A DNA stretch of 64,000 nt from Brachionus manjavacas (Eukaryota > Rotifera > Eurotatoria > Ploima > Brachionidae), in NCBI GenBank assembly GCA_019054805.1, contig JAHQIY010000003.1, forward strand, positions 9,672,001 to 9,736,000, read 5' to 3'. This document shows, one piece after another, positions 33,201 to 48,200 of the stretch. Numbering within the stretch: the first letter of the stretch is position 1; each line of letters starts with the position of its first letter. The notes below the pieces were generated by a model. It ran no database searches and was not told the origin of the DNA. It saw only the letters and a list, made by a program, of their open reading frames with translations. The position numbers were made by a program, and so were the translations under genes.

Positions 33201-36200
33201 TGGTCAATTATTTAGCTACGATAATGATTAAAAGCTCAAATTCAAGAACGCAAAAAGTTATACATGATAAAATTTGCAAGAATCAAAAAAATTAAAAGGA
33301 CAAGATTTTAGGGCAACTTCGAAAATGAAAAAAAACCCATTTTTTTACGTTTTTCAGATAGGTTTTTAGCAATGAGGTTTTTGAATTATTGAAAACCGAA
33401 GATACCACAGGAAAGATCTTTAAATTTTCTTGATTTTGACTTAACAGATCAAAAAAAGATCAATGATTTGAAAAGTAATGCACAAGGGAAACTTGCAAGT
33501 GATTTCAAGCCCACAATTTTTCAAGTCACTGCAGAATGGTCAATTATTTAGCTACGATAATGATTAAAAGATCAAATTCTAGAACGCAAAAATTTATACA
33601 TGATAAAATTTGCAAGAATCAAAAAAATTAAAAGGACAAGATTTTAGGGCAACTTCGAAAATGAACAAAAACCCATTTTTTGACGTTTTTCAGATAGGTT
33701 TTTAGCAATGAGGTTTTTGAATTATTGAAAACCGAAATTACCACAGGATAGATCTTGAAATTTTCTTGATTTTGACTTAACAGATCAAAAAAAGATCAAT
33801 GATTTGAAAAGTAATGCACAAGGGAAACTTGCAAGTGATTTCAAGCCCACAATTTTTCAAGTCTCTGCAGAATGGTCAATTATTTAGCTACGATAATGAT
33901 TAAAAGCTCAAATTCAAGAACGCAAAAAGTTATACATGATAAAATTTGCAAGAATCAAAAAAATTAAAAGGACAGGATTTTAGAGCAAGTTCGTAAATGA
34001 ACAAAAACCCATTTTTTGACGTTTTTCAGATAGGTTTTTAGCAATGAGGTTTTTGAATTATTGAAAACCGAAGATACCACAGGATAGATCTTGAAATTTT
34101 CTTGATTTTGACTTAACAGATCAAAAAAAGATCAATGATTTGAAAAGTAATGCACAAGGGAAACTTGTAAGTGATTTCAAGCCCACTATTTTTCAAGTCA
34201 CTGCAGAATGGTCAATTATTTAGCTACGATAATGATTAAAAGCTCAAATTCAAGAACGCAAAAAGTTATACATGATAAAATTTGCAAGAATCAAAAAAAT
34301 TAAAAGGACAAGATTTTAGGGCAACTTCGAAAATGAAAAAAAACCCATTTTTTGACGTTTTTCAGATAGGTTTTTAGCAATGAGGTTTTTGAATTATTGA
34401 AAACCGAAGGTACCACAGGATAGATCTTGAAATTTTCTTGATTTTGAGTTATCAGATCAAAAAAAGATCAATGATTTGAAAAGTAATGCACAAGGGAAAC
34501 ATGCAAGTGATTTCAAGCCCACTATTTTTCAAGTCACTGCAGAATGGTCAATTATTTAGCTACGATAATGATTAAAAGCTCAAATTCAAGAACGCAAAAA
34601 GTTATACATGATAAAATTTGCAAGAATCAAAAAAATTAAAAGGACAAGATTTTAGGGCAACTTCGAAAATGAAAAAAAACCCATTTTTTGACGTTTTTCA
34701 GATAGGTTTTTAGCAATGAGGTTTTTGAATTATTGAAAACCGAAGATACCACAGGATAGATCTTGAAATTTTCTTGATTTTGACTTAACAGATCAAAAAA
34801 AGATCAATGATTTGAAAAGTAATGCACAAGGGAAACATGCAAGTGATTTCAAGCCCACTATTTTTCAAGTCACTGCAGAATGGTCAATTATTTAGCTACG
34901 ATAATGATTAAAAGCTCAAATTCAAGAACGCAAAAAGTTATACATGATAAAATTTGCAAGAATCAAAAAAATTAAAAGGACAAGATTTTAGAGCAAGTTC
35001 GAAAATGAAAAAAAACCCATTTTTTGACGTTTTTCAGATAGGTTTTTAGCAATGAGGTTTTTGAATTATTGAAAACCGAAGATACCACAGGATAGATCTT
35101 GAAATTTTCTTGATTTTGACTTAACAGATCAAAAAAAGATCAATGATTTGAAAAGTAATGCACAAGGGAAACTTGCAAGTGATTTCAAGCCCACTATTTT
35201 TCAAGTCACTGCAGAATGGTCAATTATTTAGCTACGATAATGATTAAAAGCTCAAATTCAAGAACGCAAAAAGTTATACATGATAAAATTTGCAAGAATC
35301 AAAAAAATTAAAAGGACAAGATTTTAGGGCAACTTCGAAAATGAACAAAAACCCATTTTTTGACGTTTTTCAGATAGGTTTTTAGCAATGAGGTTTTTGA
35401 ATTATTGAAAACCGAAGATACCACAGGATAGATCTTGAAATTTTCTTGATTTTGACTTAACAGATCAAAAAAAGATCAATGATTTGAAAAGTAATGCACA
35501 AGGGAAACTTGCAAGTGATTTCAAGCCCACTATTTTTCAAGTCACTGCAGAATGGTCAATTATTTAGCTACGATAATGATTAAAAGCTCAAATTCAAGAA
35601 CGCAAGAAGTTATAGATGATAAAATTTGCAAGAATCAAAAAATTAAAAGGACAAGATTTTAGGGCAACTTCGAAAATGAAAAAAAACCCATTTTTTGACG
35701 TTTTTCAGATAGGTTTTTAGCAATGAGGTTTTTGAATTATTGAAAACCGAAGATACCACAGGATAGATCTTGAAATTTTCTTGATTTTGACTTAACAGAT
35801 CAAAAAAAGATCGATGATTTGGAAAGTAATGCACTAGGGAAACTTGCAAGTGTTTTCAAGCCCACAATTTTCAACCACTGCAGAATGGTCTATTATTTAG
35901 CTACGATAATGATTAAAAGCTTAAATTCAAGAACGCAAAAAGTTATACATGATAAAATTTGCAAGAATCAAAAAAATTAAAAGGACAAGATTTTAGGGCA
36001 ACTTCGAAAATGAACAAAAACCCATTTTTTGACGTTTTTCAGATAGGTTTTTAGCAATGAGGTTTTTGAATTATTGAAAACCGAAGATACCACAGGATAG
36101 ATCTTGAAATTTTCTTGATTTTGACTTAACAGATCAAAAAAAGATCAATTATTTGAAAAGTAATGCACAAGGGAAACTTGCAAGTGATTTCAAGCCCACA

Positions 36201-39200
36201 ATTTTTCAAGTCACTGCAGAATGGTCAATTATTTAGCTACGATAATGATTAAAAGCTCAAATTCAAGAACGCAAAAAGTTATACATGATAAAATTTGCAA
36301 GAATCAAAAAAATTAAAAGGACAAGATTTTAGGGCAACTTCGAAAATGAAAAAAAAACCCATTTTTTGACGTTTTTCAGATAGGTTTTTAGCAATGAGGT
36401 TTTTGAATTATTGAAAACCGAAGATACCACAGGATAGATCTTGAAATTTTCTTGATTTTGACTTAACAGATCAAAAAAAGATCAATGATTTGAAAAGTAA
36501 TGCACAAGGGAAACTTGCAAGTGATTTCAAGCCCACTATTTTTCAAGTCACTGCAGAATGGTCAATTATTTAGCTACGATAATGATTAAAAGCTCAAATT
36601 CAAGAACGCAAAAAGTTATACATGATAAAATTTGCAAGAATCAAAATACTAAAAGGACAAGATTTTAGGGCAACTTCGAAAATGAAAAAAAACCCATTTT
36701 TTGACGTTTTTCAGATAGGTTTTTAGCAATGAGGTTTTTGAATTATTGAAAACCGAAATTACCACAGGATAGATCTTGAAATTTTCTTGATTTTGACTTA
36801 ACAGATCAAAAAAAGATCAATGATTTGAAAAGTAATGCACAAGGGAAACTTGCAAGTGATTTCAAGCCCACAATTTTTCAAGTCACTGCAGAATGGTCAA
36901 TTATTTAGCTACGATAATGATTAAAAGCTCAAATTCAAGAACGCAAAAAGTTATACATGATAAAATTTGCAAGAATCAAAAAAATTAAAAGGACAAGATT
37001 TTAGGGCAACTTCGAAAATGAACAAAAACCCATTTTTTGACGTTTTTCAGATAGGTTTTTAGCAATGAGGTTTTTGAATTATTGAAAACCGAAGATACCA
37101 CAGGATAGATCTTGAAATTTTCTTGATTTTGACTTAACAGATCAAAAAAGATAAATGATTTGAAAAGTAATGCACAAGGGAAACTTGCAAGTGATTTCAA
37201 GCCCACAATTTTTCAAGTCACTGCAGAATGGTCAATTATTTAGCTACGATAATGATTAAAAGCTCAAATTCAAGAACGCAAAAAGTTATACATGATAAAA
37301 ATTTCAGGAATCAAAAAAATTAAAAGGACAAGATTTTAGGGCAACTTCGAAAATGAACAAAAACCCATTTTTTGACGTTTTTCAGATAGGTTTTTAGCAA
37401 TGAGGTTTTTGAATTATTGAAAACCGAAGATACCACAGGATAGATCTTGAAATTTTCTTGATTTTGACTTAACAGATCAAAAAAAGATCAATGATTTGAA
37501 AAGTAATGCACAAGGGAAACTTGCAAGTGATTTCAAGCCCACAATTTTTCAAGTCACTGCAGAATGGTCAATTATTTAGCTACGATAATGATTAAAAGCT
37601 CAAATTCAAGAAAACAAAAAGTTATACAATATAAAAATTTCAGGAATCAAAAAAATTAAAAGGACAAGATTTTAGGGCAACTTCGAAAATGAACAAAAAC
37701 CCATTTTTTGACGTTTTTCAGATAGGTTTTTAGCAATGAGGTTTTTGAATTATTGAAAACCGAAGATACCACAGGATAGATCTTGAAATTTTCTTGATTT
37801 TGACTTAACAGATCAAAAAAAGATCAATGATTTGAAAAGTAATGCACAAGGGAAACTTGCAAGTGATTTCAAGCCCACAATTTTTCAAGTCACTGCAGAA
37901 TGGTCAATTATTTAGCTACGATAATGATTAAAAGCTCAAATTCTAGACAAAAGGTTATACATGATAAAAATTTCAGGAATCAAAAAAATTAAAAGGACAA
38001 GATTTTAGGGCAACTTCGAAAATGAACAAAAACCCATTTTTTGACGTTTTTCAGATAGGTTTTTAGCAATGAGGTTTTTGAATTATTGAAAACCGAAGAT
38101 ACCACAGGATAGATCTTGAAATTTTCTTGATTTTGACTTAACAGATCAAAAAAAGATCAATGATTTGAAAAGTAATGCACATGGAAAACTTGCAAGTGAT
38201 TTCAAGCCCACAATTTTTCAAGTCACTGCAGAATGGTCAATTATTTAGCTACGATAATGATTAAAAGCTCAAATTCAAGAACGCAAAAAGTTATACATGA
38301 TAAAATTTGCAAGAATCAAAAAAATTAAAAGGACAAGATTTTAGGGCAACTTCGAAAATGAACAAAAACCCATTTTTTGACGTTTTTCAGATAGGTTTTT
38401 AGCAATGAGGTTTTTGAATTATTGAAAACCGAAGATACCACAGGATAGATCTTGAAATTTTCTTGATTTTGACTTAACAGATCAAAAAAAGATCAATGAT
38501 TTGAAAAGTAATGCACAAGGGAAACTTGCAAGTGATTTCAAGCCCACAATTTTTCAAGTCACTGCAGAATGGTCAATTATTTAGCTACGATAATGATTAA
38601 AAGCTCAAATTCAAGAACGCAAAAAGTTATACATGATAAAAATTTCAGGAATCAAAAAATTAAAAGGAATAGATTTTAGGGCAACTTCGAAAATGAAAAA
38701 AAACCCATTTTTTTACGTTTTTCAGATAGGTATTTAGCAATGAGGTTTTTGAATTATTGAAAACCGAAGATACCACAGGATAGATTTGGAAATTTTCTTG
38801 CCTTTGGCTTTTACAGATCAAAAAAAGGTCAAAGATTCGAAAAGTTATGCACATGGGAAACTTGCAAGTGATTTCAAGCCCACAATTTTTCAAGTCACTG
38901 CAGAATGGTCAATTATTTAGCTACGATAATGATTAAAAGCTCAAATTCAAGAACGCAAAAAGTTATACATGATAAAAATTTCAGGAATCAAAAAAATTAA
39001 AAGGACAAGATTTTAGGGCAACTTCGAAAATGAAAAAAAAACCCATTTTTTGACGTTTTTCAGATAGGTTTTTAGCAATGAGGTTTTTGATTTATTGAAA
39101 ACCGAAGATACCACAGGATAGATCTTGAAATTTTCTTGGTTTTGACTTAACAGATCAAAAAAAGATCAATGATTTGAAAAGTAATGCACAAGGGAAACTT

Positions 39201-42200
39201 GCAAGTGATTTCAAGTCCACAATTTTTCAAGTCACTGCAGAATGGTCAATTATTTAGCTACGATAATGATTAAAAGCTCAAATTCAAGAACGCAAAAAGT
39301 TATACATGATAAAAATTTCAGGAATCAAAAAAATTAAAAGGACAAGATTTTAGGGCAACTTCGAAAATGAACAAAAACCCATTTTTTGACGTTTTTCAGA
39401 TAGGTTTTTAGCAATGAGGTTTTTGAATTATTGAAAACCGAAGATACCACAGGATAGATCTTGAAATTTTCTTGATTTTGACTTAACAGATCAAAAAAAG
39501 ATCAATGATTTGAAAAGTAATGCACATGGGAAACTTGCAAGTGATTTCAAGCCCACTATTTTTCAAGTCACTGCAGAATGGTCAATTATTTAGCTACGAT
39601 AATGATTAAAAGCTCAAATTCAAGAACGCAAAAAGTTATACATGATAAAGTTTGCAGAAATCAAAAAAATTAAAAGGACAAGATTTTAGGGCAACTTCGA
39701 AAATGAACAAAAACCCATTTTTTGACGTTTTTCAGATAGGTTTTTAGCAATGAGGTTTTTGAATTATTGAAAACCGAAGATACCACAGGATAGATCTTGA
39801 AATTTTCTTGATTTTGACTTAATAGATCAAAAAAGATCAATGATTTGAAAAGTAATGCACATGGAAAACTTGCAAGTGATTTCAAGCCCACTATTTTTCA
39901 AGTCACTGCAGAATGGTCAATTATTTAGCTACGATAATGATTAAAAGCTCAAATTCAAGAACGCAAAAAGTTATACATGATAAAGTTTGCAGAAATCAAA
40001 AAAATTAAAAGGACAAGATTTTAGGGCAACTTCGAAAATGAACAAAAACCCATTTTTTGACGTTTTTCAGATAGGTTTTTAGCAATGAGGTTTTTGAATT
40101 ATTGAAAACCGAAGATACCACAGGATAGATCTTGAAATTTTCTTGATTTTGACTTAACAGATCAAAAAAAGATCAATGATTTGAAAAGTAATGCACATGG
40201 GAAACTTGCAAGTGATTTCAAGCCCACTATTTTTCAAGTCACTGCAGAATGGTCAATTATTTAGCTACGATAATGATTAAAAGCTCAAATTCAAGAACGC
40301 AAAAAGTTATACATGATAAAGTTTGCAGAAATCAAAAAAATTAAAAGGACAAGATTTTAGGGCAACTTCGAAAATGAAAAAAAAACCCATTTTTTGACGT
40401 TTTTCAGATAGGTTTTTAGCAATGAGGTTTTTGAATTATTGAAAACCGAAGATACCACAGGATAGATCTTGAAATTTTCTTGATTTTGGCTTTACAGATC
40501 AAAAAAAGATCAATGATTTGAAAATTAATGCACATGGAAAACTTGCAAGTGATTTCAAGCCCACAATTTTTCAAGTCACTGCAGAATGGTCAATTATTTA
40601 GCTACGATAATGATTAAAAGATCAAATTCTAGAACGCAAAAAGTTATACATGATAAAAATTTCAGGAATCAAAAAAATTAAAAGGACAAGATTTTAGGGC
40701 AACTTCGTAAATGAAAAAAAACCCATTTTTTGACGTTTTTCAGATAGGTTTTTAGCAATGAGGTTTTTGAATTATTGAAAACCGAAGATACCACAGGATA
40801 GATCTTGAAATTTTCTTGCCTTTGGCTTTTACAGATCAAAAAAAGGTCAAAGATTCGAAAAGTTATGCACATGGGAAACTTGCAAGTGATTTCAAGCCCA
40901 CTATTTTTCAAGTCACTGCAGAATGGTCAATTATTTAGCTACGATAATGATTAAAAGCTCAAATTCAAGAACGCAAAAAGTTATACATGATAAAATTTAC
41001 AGGAGTCAAAAAATTTAAAAGGACAAGATTTTAGGCGACTTCGAAAATGAGCAAAAAACCCATTTTTTGACGTTTTTCAGATAGGTTTTTAGCAATGAGG
41101 TTTTTGAATTATTGAAAACCGAAGATACCACAGGATAGATCTTGAAATTTTCTTGATTTTGACTTAACAGATCAAAAAAAGATCAATGATTTGAAAAGTA
41201 ATGCACAAGGGAAACTTGCAAGTGATTTCAAGCCCACTATTTTTCAAGTCACTGCAGAATGGTCAATTATTTAGCTACGATAATGATTAAAAGCTCAAAT
41301 TCAAGAACGCAAAAAGTTATACATGATAAAGTTAGCAGGAATCAAAATATTAAAAGGACAAGATTTTAGGGCAACTTCGTAAAAGAGCAAAAAACCCATT
41401 TTTTGACGTTTTTCAGATAGGTTTTTAGCAATGAGGTTTTTGAATTATTGAAAACCGAAGATACCACAGGATAGATCTTGAAATTTTCTTGATTTTGAAT
41501 TAACAGATCAAAAAAGATCAATGATTTGAAAAGTAATGCACAAGGGAAACTTGCAAGTGATTTCAAGCCCACAATTTTTCAAGTCACTGCAGAATGGTCA
41601 ATTATTTAGCTACGATAATGATTAAAAGCTCAAATTCAAGAACGCAAAAAGTTATACATGATAAAAATTTCAGGAATCAAAAAAATTAAAAGGACAAGAT
41701 TTTAGGCGACTTCGAAAATGAACAAAAACCCATTTTTTGACGTTTTTCAGATAGGTTTTTAGCAATGAGGTTTTTGAATTATTGAAAACCGAAGATACCA
41801 CAGGATAGATCTTGAAATTTTCTTGATTTTGACTTAACAGATCAAAAAAGATCAATGATTTGAAAAGTAATGCACAAGGTAAACTTGCAAGTGATTACAA
41901 GCCCACAATTTTTCAAGTCACTGCAGAATGGTCAATTATTTAGCTACGATAATGATTAATAGCTCAAATTCAAAAGCAGAAAAAGTTATACATGAAAAAA
42001 TTTGCAGGAATCAAAAAAAATAAAAGGACAAGATTTTAGGCGACTTCGAAAATGAAAAAAAAACCCATTTTTTGACGTTTTTCAGATAGGTTTTTAGCAA
42101 TGAGGTTTTTGAATTATTGAAAACCGAAGATACCACAGGATAGATCTTGAAATTTTCTTGATTTTGACTTAACAGATCAAAAAAAGATCAATGATTCGAA

Positions 42201-45200
42201 AAGTTATGCACATGGAAAACTTGCAAGTGATTTCAAGCCCACAATTTTTCAAGTCACTGCAGAATGGTCAATTATTTAGCTACGATAATGATTAAAAGAT
42301 CAAATTCTGAACGCAAAAAGTTATATATAATTAAATTTTCAGGAATCAGAAAAATTAGAAAGACAAGATTTTAGGGCAACTTAGAAAATGAAAAAAAACC
42401 CTTTTTTTGACGTTTTTCAGATAGGTTTTTAGCAATGAGGTTTTTGAATTATTGAAAACCGAAGATACCACTAGGATAGATCTTGAAATTTTCTTGATTT
42501 TGGATTAACAGATCAAAAAAAGATCAATGATTTGAAAAGTAATGCACAAGTGAAACTTGCAAGTGATTTCAAGCCCACTATTTTTCAAGTCACTGCAGAA
42601 TGGTCAATTATTTAGCTACGATGATGATTAAATGCTCAAATTCAAGAACGCAAAAAGTTATACATGATAACAATTTCAGGAATCAAAAAAATTAAAAGGA
42701 CAAGATTTTAGAGCAAGTTCGAAAATGAAAAAAAACACATTTTTTGACGTTTTTCAGATAGGTTTTTAGCAATGAGGTTTTTGAATTATTGAAAACCGAA
42801 GGTACCACAGGATAGATCTTGAAATTTTCTTGATTTTGAATTAACAGATCAAAAAAAGATCAAAGATTTGGAAAGTAATGCACTAGGGAAACTTGCAAGT
42901 GTTTTCAAGCCCACAATTTTCAACCACTGCAGAATGGTCTATTATTTAGCTACGATAATGATTAAAAGCTTAAATTCAAGAACGCAAAAAGTTATATATA
43001 ATTAAATTTTCAGGAATCAGAAAAATTAGAAAGACAAGATTATAGGCGGCTTCAACAAAGAGCAAAAAAACCCATGCTTTGACGTTTTTCAGATAGGTAT
43101 TTTGCAATGAGGTTTTTGAATTATTGAAAACCGAAGATACCACAGGATAGATCTTGAAATTTTCTTGATTTTGGCTTAACAGATCAAAAAAAGATCAAAG
43201 ATTTGAAAAGTAATGCACAAAGGAAACTTGCAAGTGATTTCAAGCCCACTATTTTTCAAGTCACTGCAGAATGGTCAATTATTTAGCTACGATAATGATT
43301 AAAAGCTCAAATTCAAGAACGCAAAAAGTTATACATTATAAAATTTTCAAGAATCAGAAAAATTAAAAGGACAAGATTTTAGAGCAAGTTCGAAAATGAA
43401 AAAAAACACATTTTTTGACGTTTTTCAGATAGGTTTTTAGCAATGAGGTTTTTGAATTATTGAAAACCGAAGATACCACAGGATAGATCTTGAAATTTTC
43501 TTGATTTTGACTTAACAGATCAAAAAAAGATCAATGATTTGAAAAGTAATGCACATGGGAAACTTGCAAGTGATTTCAAGCCCACTATTTTTCAAGTCAC
43601 TGCAGAATGGTCAATTATTTAGCTACGATAATGATTAAAAGCTCAAATTCAGGAACGCAAAAAGTTATACATGATAAAAATTTCAGGAATCAAAAAAATT
43701 AAAAGGACAAGATTTTAGGGCAACTTCGAAAATGAAAAAAAACCCATTTTTTGACGTTTTTCAGATAGGTTTTTAGCAATGAGGTTTTTGAATTATTGAA
43801 AACCGAAGGTACCACAGGATAGATCTTGAAATTTTCTTGATTTTGAATTAACAGATCAAAAAAAGATCAATGATTTGAAAAGTAATGCACAAGTGAAACT
43901 TGCAAGTGATTTCAAGCCCACTATTTTTCAAGTCACTGCAGAATGGTCAATTATTTAGCTACGATAATGATTAAAAGCTCAAATTCAAGAACGCAAAAAG
44001 TTATACATTATAAAATTTTCAGGAATCAGAAAAATTAGAAAGACAAGATTTTAGGGCAACTTCGAAAATGAAAAAAAACCCATTTTTTGACGTTTTTCAG
44101 ATAGGTTTTTAGCAATGAGGTTTTTGAATTATTGAAAACCGAAGATACCACAGGATAGATCTTGAAATTTTCTTGATTTTGACTTTACAGATCAAAAAAG
44201 ATCAAAGATTTGAAAAGTAATGCACAAGGGAAACTTGCAAGTGATTTCAAGCCCACTATTTTTCAATTCACTGCAGAATGCTCAATTATTTAGCTACGAT
44301 AATGAATAAAAGCTCAAATTCAAGAACGCAAAAAGTTATACATTATAAAATTTTCAGGAATCAGAAAAATTAGAAAGACAAGATTTCAGGGCAACTTCGA
44401 AAATGAGCAAAAAACCCATTTTTTGACGTTTTTCAGATAGGTTTTTAGCAATGAGGTTTCCGAATTATTGAAAAACCGAAGATATCACAGGATAGATCTT
44501 GAAATTTTCTTGATTTTGGCTTTACAGATCAAAAAAAGATCAAAGATTTGGAAAGTAATGCACAATGGAAACTTGCAAGTGATTTCAAGCCCACTATTTT
44601 TCAAGTCACTGCAGAATGGTCAATTATTTAGCTACGATAATGATTAAAAGCTCAAATTCAAGAACGCAAAAAGTTATACATGATAAAATTTTCAGGAATC
44701 AAAAAAATTAAAAGGACAAGATTTTAGAGCAAGTTCGAAGATGAAAAAAAACCCATTTTTTGACGTTTTTCAGATAGGTTTTTAGCAATGAGGTTTTTGA
44801 ATTATTGAAAACCGAAGGTACCACAGGATAGATCTTGAAATTTTCTTGATTTTGGCTTTACAGATCAAAAAAAGAATAAAGATTTGGAAAGAAATGCACA
44901 ATGGAAACTTGCAAGTGATTTCAAGCCCACTATTTTTCAAGTCACTGCAGAATGGTCAATTATTTAGCTACGATAATGATTAAAAGCTCAAATTCAAGAA
45001 CGCAAAAAGTTATACATGATACAATTTACAGGAGTCAAAAAAATTAAAAGGACAAGATTTTAGGCGACTTCGAAAATGAGCAAAAAACCCATTTTTTGAC
45101 GTTTTTCAGATAGGTTTTTAGCAATGAGGTTTTTGAATTATTGAAAACCGAAGATACCACAGGATAGATCTTGAAATTTTCTTGATTTTGGCTTTACAGA

Positions 45201-48200
45201 TCAAAAAAAGATCAAAGATTTGGAAAGTAATGCACAAGGGAAACTTGCAAGTGTTTTCAAGCCCACTATTTTTCAACCACTGCAGAATGGTCTATTATTT
45301 AGCTACGATAATGATTAATTGTTCAAATTCAAGAACGCAAAAAGTTATATATAATAAAATTTGCAGGAATCAAAAAAATTAGAAAGACAAGATTTCAGGG
45401 GGCTTCGACAAAGAGCAAAAAACCCATTTTTTGACGTTTTTCAGATAAGTTTTTCGCAATGAGGTTTTCGAATTATTGAAAACCGAAGATACCACAGGAT
45501 AGATCTTGAAATTTTCTTGATTTTGGCTTTACAGATCAAAAAAAGATCATTGATTTGAAAAGTAATGCACCCAGGAAACTTGCAAGTGATTTCAAGCCCA
45601 CTATTTTTCAATTCACTGCAGAATGCTCAATTATTTAGCTACGATAATGATTAAAAGCTTAAATTCAAGAACGCAAAAAGTTATACATTATAAAATTTGC
45701 AGGAATCAAAAAAATTAAAAGGACAAGATTTTAGGGCAACTTCGAAAATGAAAAAAAACCCATTTTTTGACGTTTTTCAGATAGGTTTTTAGCAATGAGG
45801 TTTTCGAATTATTGAAAACCGAAGATACCACAGGATAGATCTTGAAATTTTCTAGATTCTGACTTAACAGATCAAAAAAAGATCAAAGATTTGAAAAGTA
45901 ATGCACAAGGGAAACTTGCAAGTGATTTCAAGCCCACTATTTTTCAAGTCACTGCAGAATGGTCAATTATTTAGCTACGATAATGATTAAAAGCTCAAAT
46001 TCAAGAACGCAAAAAGTTATACATGATAAAATTTTCAGGAATCAAAAAAATTAAAAGGACAAGATTTTAGGCGACTTCGAAAATGAGCAAAAAACCCATT
46101 TTTTGACGTTTTTCAGATAGGTTTTTTGCAATGAGGTTTTTGAATTATTGAAAACCGAAGATACCACAGGAAAGATTTGGAAATTTTCTTGATTCTGACT
46201 TAACAGATCAAAAAAAGATCAAAGATTTGAAAAGTAATGCACAAGGAAACTTGCAAGTGATTTCAAGCCCACTATTTTTCAAGTCACTGCAGAATGGTCA
46301 ATTATTTAGCTACGATAATGATTAAAAGCTCAAATTCAAGAACGCAAAAAGTTATACATTATAAAATTTTCAGGAATCAAAAAAATTAGAAAGACAAGAT
46401 TTTAGGCAACTTCGACAAAGAGCAAAAAACCCATTTTTTGACGTTTTTCAGATAAGTTTTTCGCAATGAGGTTTTACGAATTATTGAAAACCGAAGATAC
46501 CACAGGATAGATCTTGAAATTTTCTTGATTTTGGCTTTACAGATCAAAAAAAGATCATTGATTTGAAAAGTAATGCACAAGCGAAACTTGCAAGTGATTT
46601 CAAGCCCACTATTTTTCAAGTCACTGCAGAATGGTCAATTATTTAGCTACGATAATGATTAATAGCTCAAATTCAAAAGCACAAAACGTTATTCATGATA
46701 AAGTTTGCAGGAATCAAAAAATTTAAAAGGACAAGATTTTAGGCGACTTCGAAAAAGAGCAAAAAACCCATTTTTTGACGTTTTTCAGATAGGTATTTTG
46801 CAATGAGGTTTTTGAATTATTGAAAACCGAAGATACCACAGGATAGATCTTGAAATTTTCTTGATTTTGACTTAACAGATCAAAAAAAGATCAAAGATTT
46901 GGAAAGTAATGCACTAGGGAAACTTGCAAGTGTTTTCAAGCCCACTATTTTTCAACCACTGCAGAATGGTCTATTATTTAGCTACGATAATGATTGAAAG
47001 CTAAAATTCAAGATCGCAAAAAGTTACACATTATAAAATTTGCAGGAATCAAAAAAATTAGAAAGACAAGAATATAGGCGGCTTCGAAAAAGAGCAAAAA
47101 ACCCATGTTTTGACGTTTTTCAGATAGGTATTTTGCAATGAGGTTTTCGAATTATTGAAAACCGAAAATACCACAGGATAGATCTTGAAATTTTCTTGAT
47201 TTTGGCTTTACAGATCAAAAAAAGATCAAAGATTTGGAAAGTAATGCACATGGGAAACTTGAAAGTGATTTCAAGCCCACTATTTTTCAAGTCAATGCAG
47301 AATGGTCAATTATTTAGCTACGATAATGATTAATTGCTCAAATTTAAGAACAAAAAAAAGTTATACATTATAAAATTTTCAGGAATCAAAAAAATTAGAA
47401 AGACAAGATTATAGGCGGCTTCGACAAAGAGCAAAAAACCCATTTTTTGACGTTTTTCAGATAGGTTTTTAGCAATGAGGTTTTTGAATTATTGAAAACC
47501 GAAGATACCACAGGATAGATCTTGAAATTTTCTTGATTTTGGCTTTACAGATCAAAAAAAGATCAAAGATTTGAAAAGTAATGCACAAGGGAAACTTGCA
47601 AGTGATTTCAAGCCCACTATTTTTCAAGTCACTGCAGAATGGTCAATTATTTAGCTACGATAATGATTAAAAGCTCAAATTCAAGAACGCAAGAAGTTAT
47701 AGATGATAAAATTTTCAGAAATCGAAAAAATAAAAGGACAAGATTTTAGGCAACTTCGAAAATGAGAAAAAAACACATTTTTTGACGTTTTTCAGATAGG
47801 TTTTTAGCAATGAGGTTTTCGAATTATTGAAAACCGAAGATACCACAGGATAGATCTTGAAATTTTCTTGATTTTGGCTTTACAGATCAAAAAAAGATCA
47901 AAGATTTGAAAAGTAATGCACAAAGGAAACTTGCAAGTGATTTCAAGCCCACTATTTTTCAAGTCACTGCAGAATGCTCAATTATTTAGCTACGATAATG
48001 ATTAAAAGCTCAAATTCAAGAGCGCAAAAAGTTTTACATGATAAAATTTACAGGAGTCAAAAAAGTTAAAAGAACAAGATTTCAGGGCAACTTCGAAAAT
48101 GAGCAAAAACCCCATTTTTTGGCGTTTTTCAGATAGGTTTTTAGCAATGAGGTTTTCGAATTATTGAAAACCGAAGATACCACAGGATAGATCTTGAAAT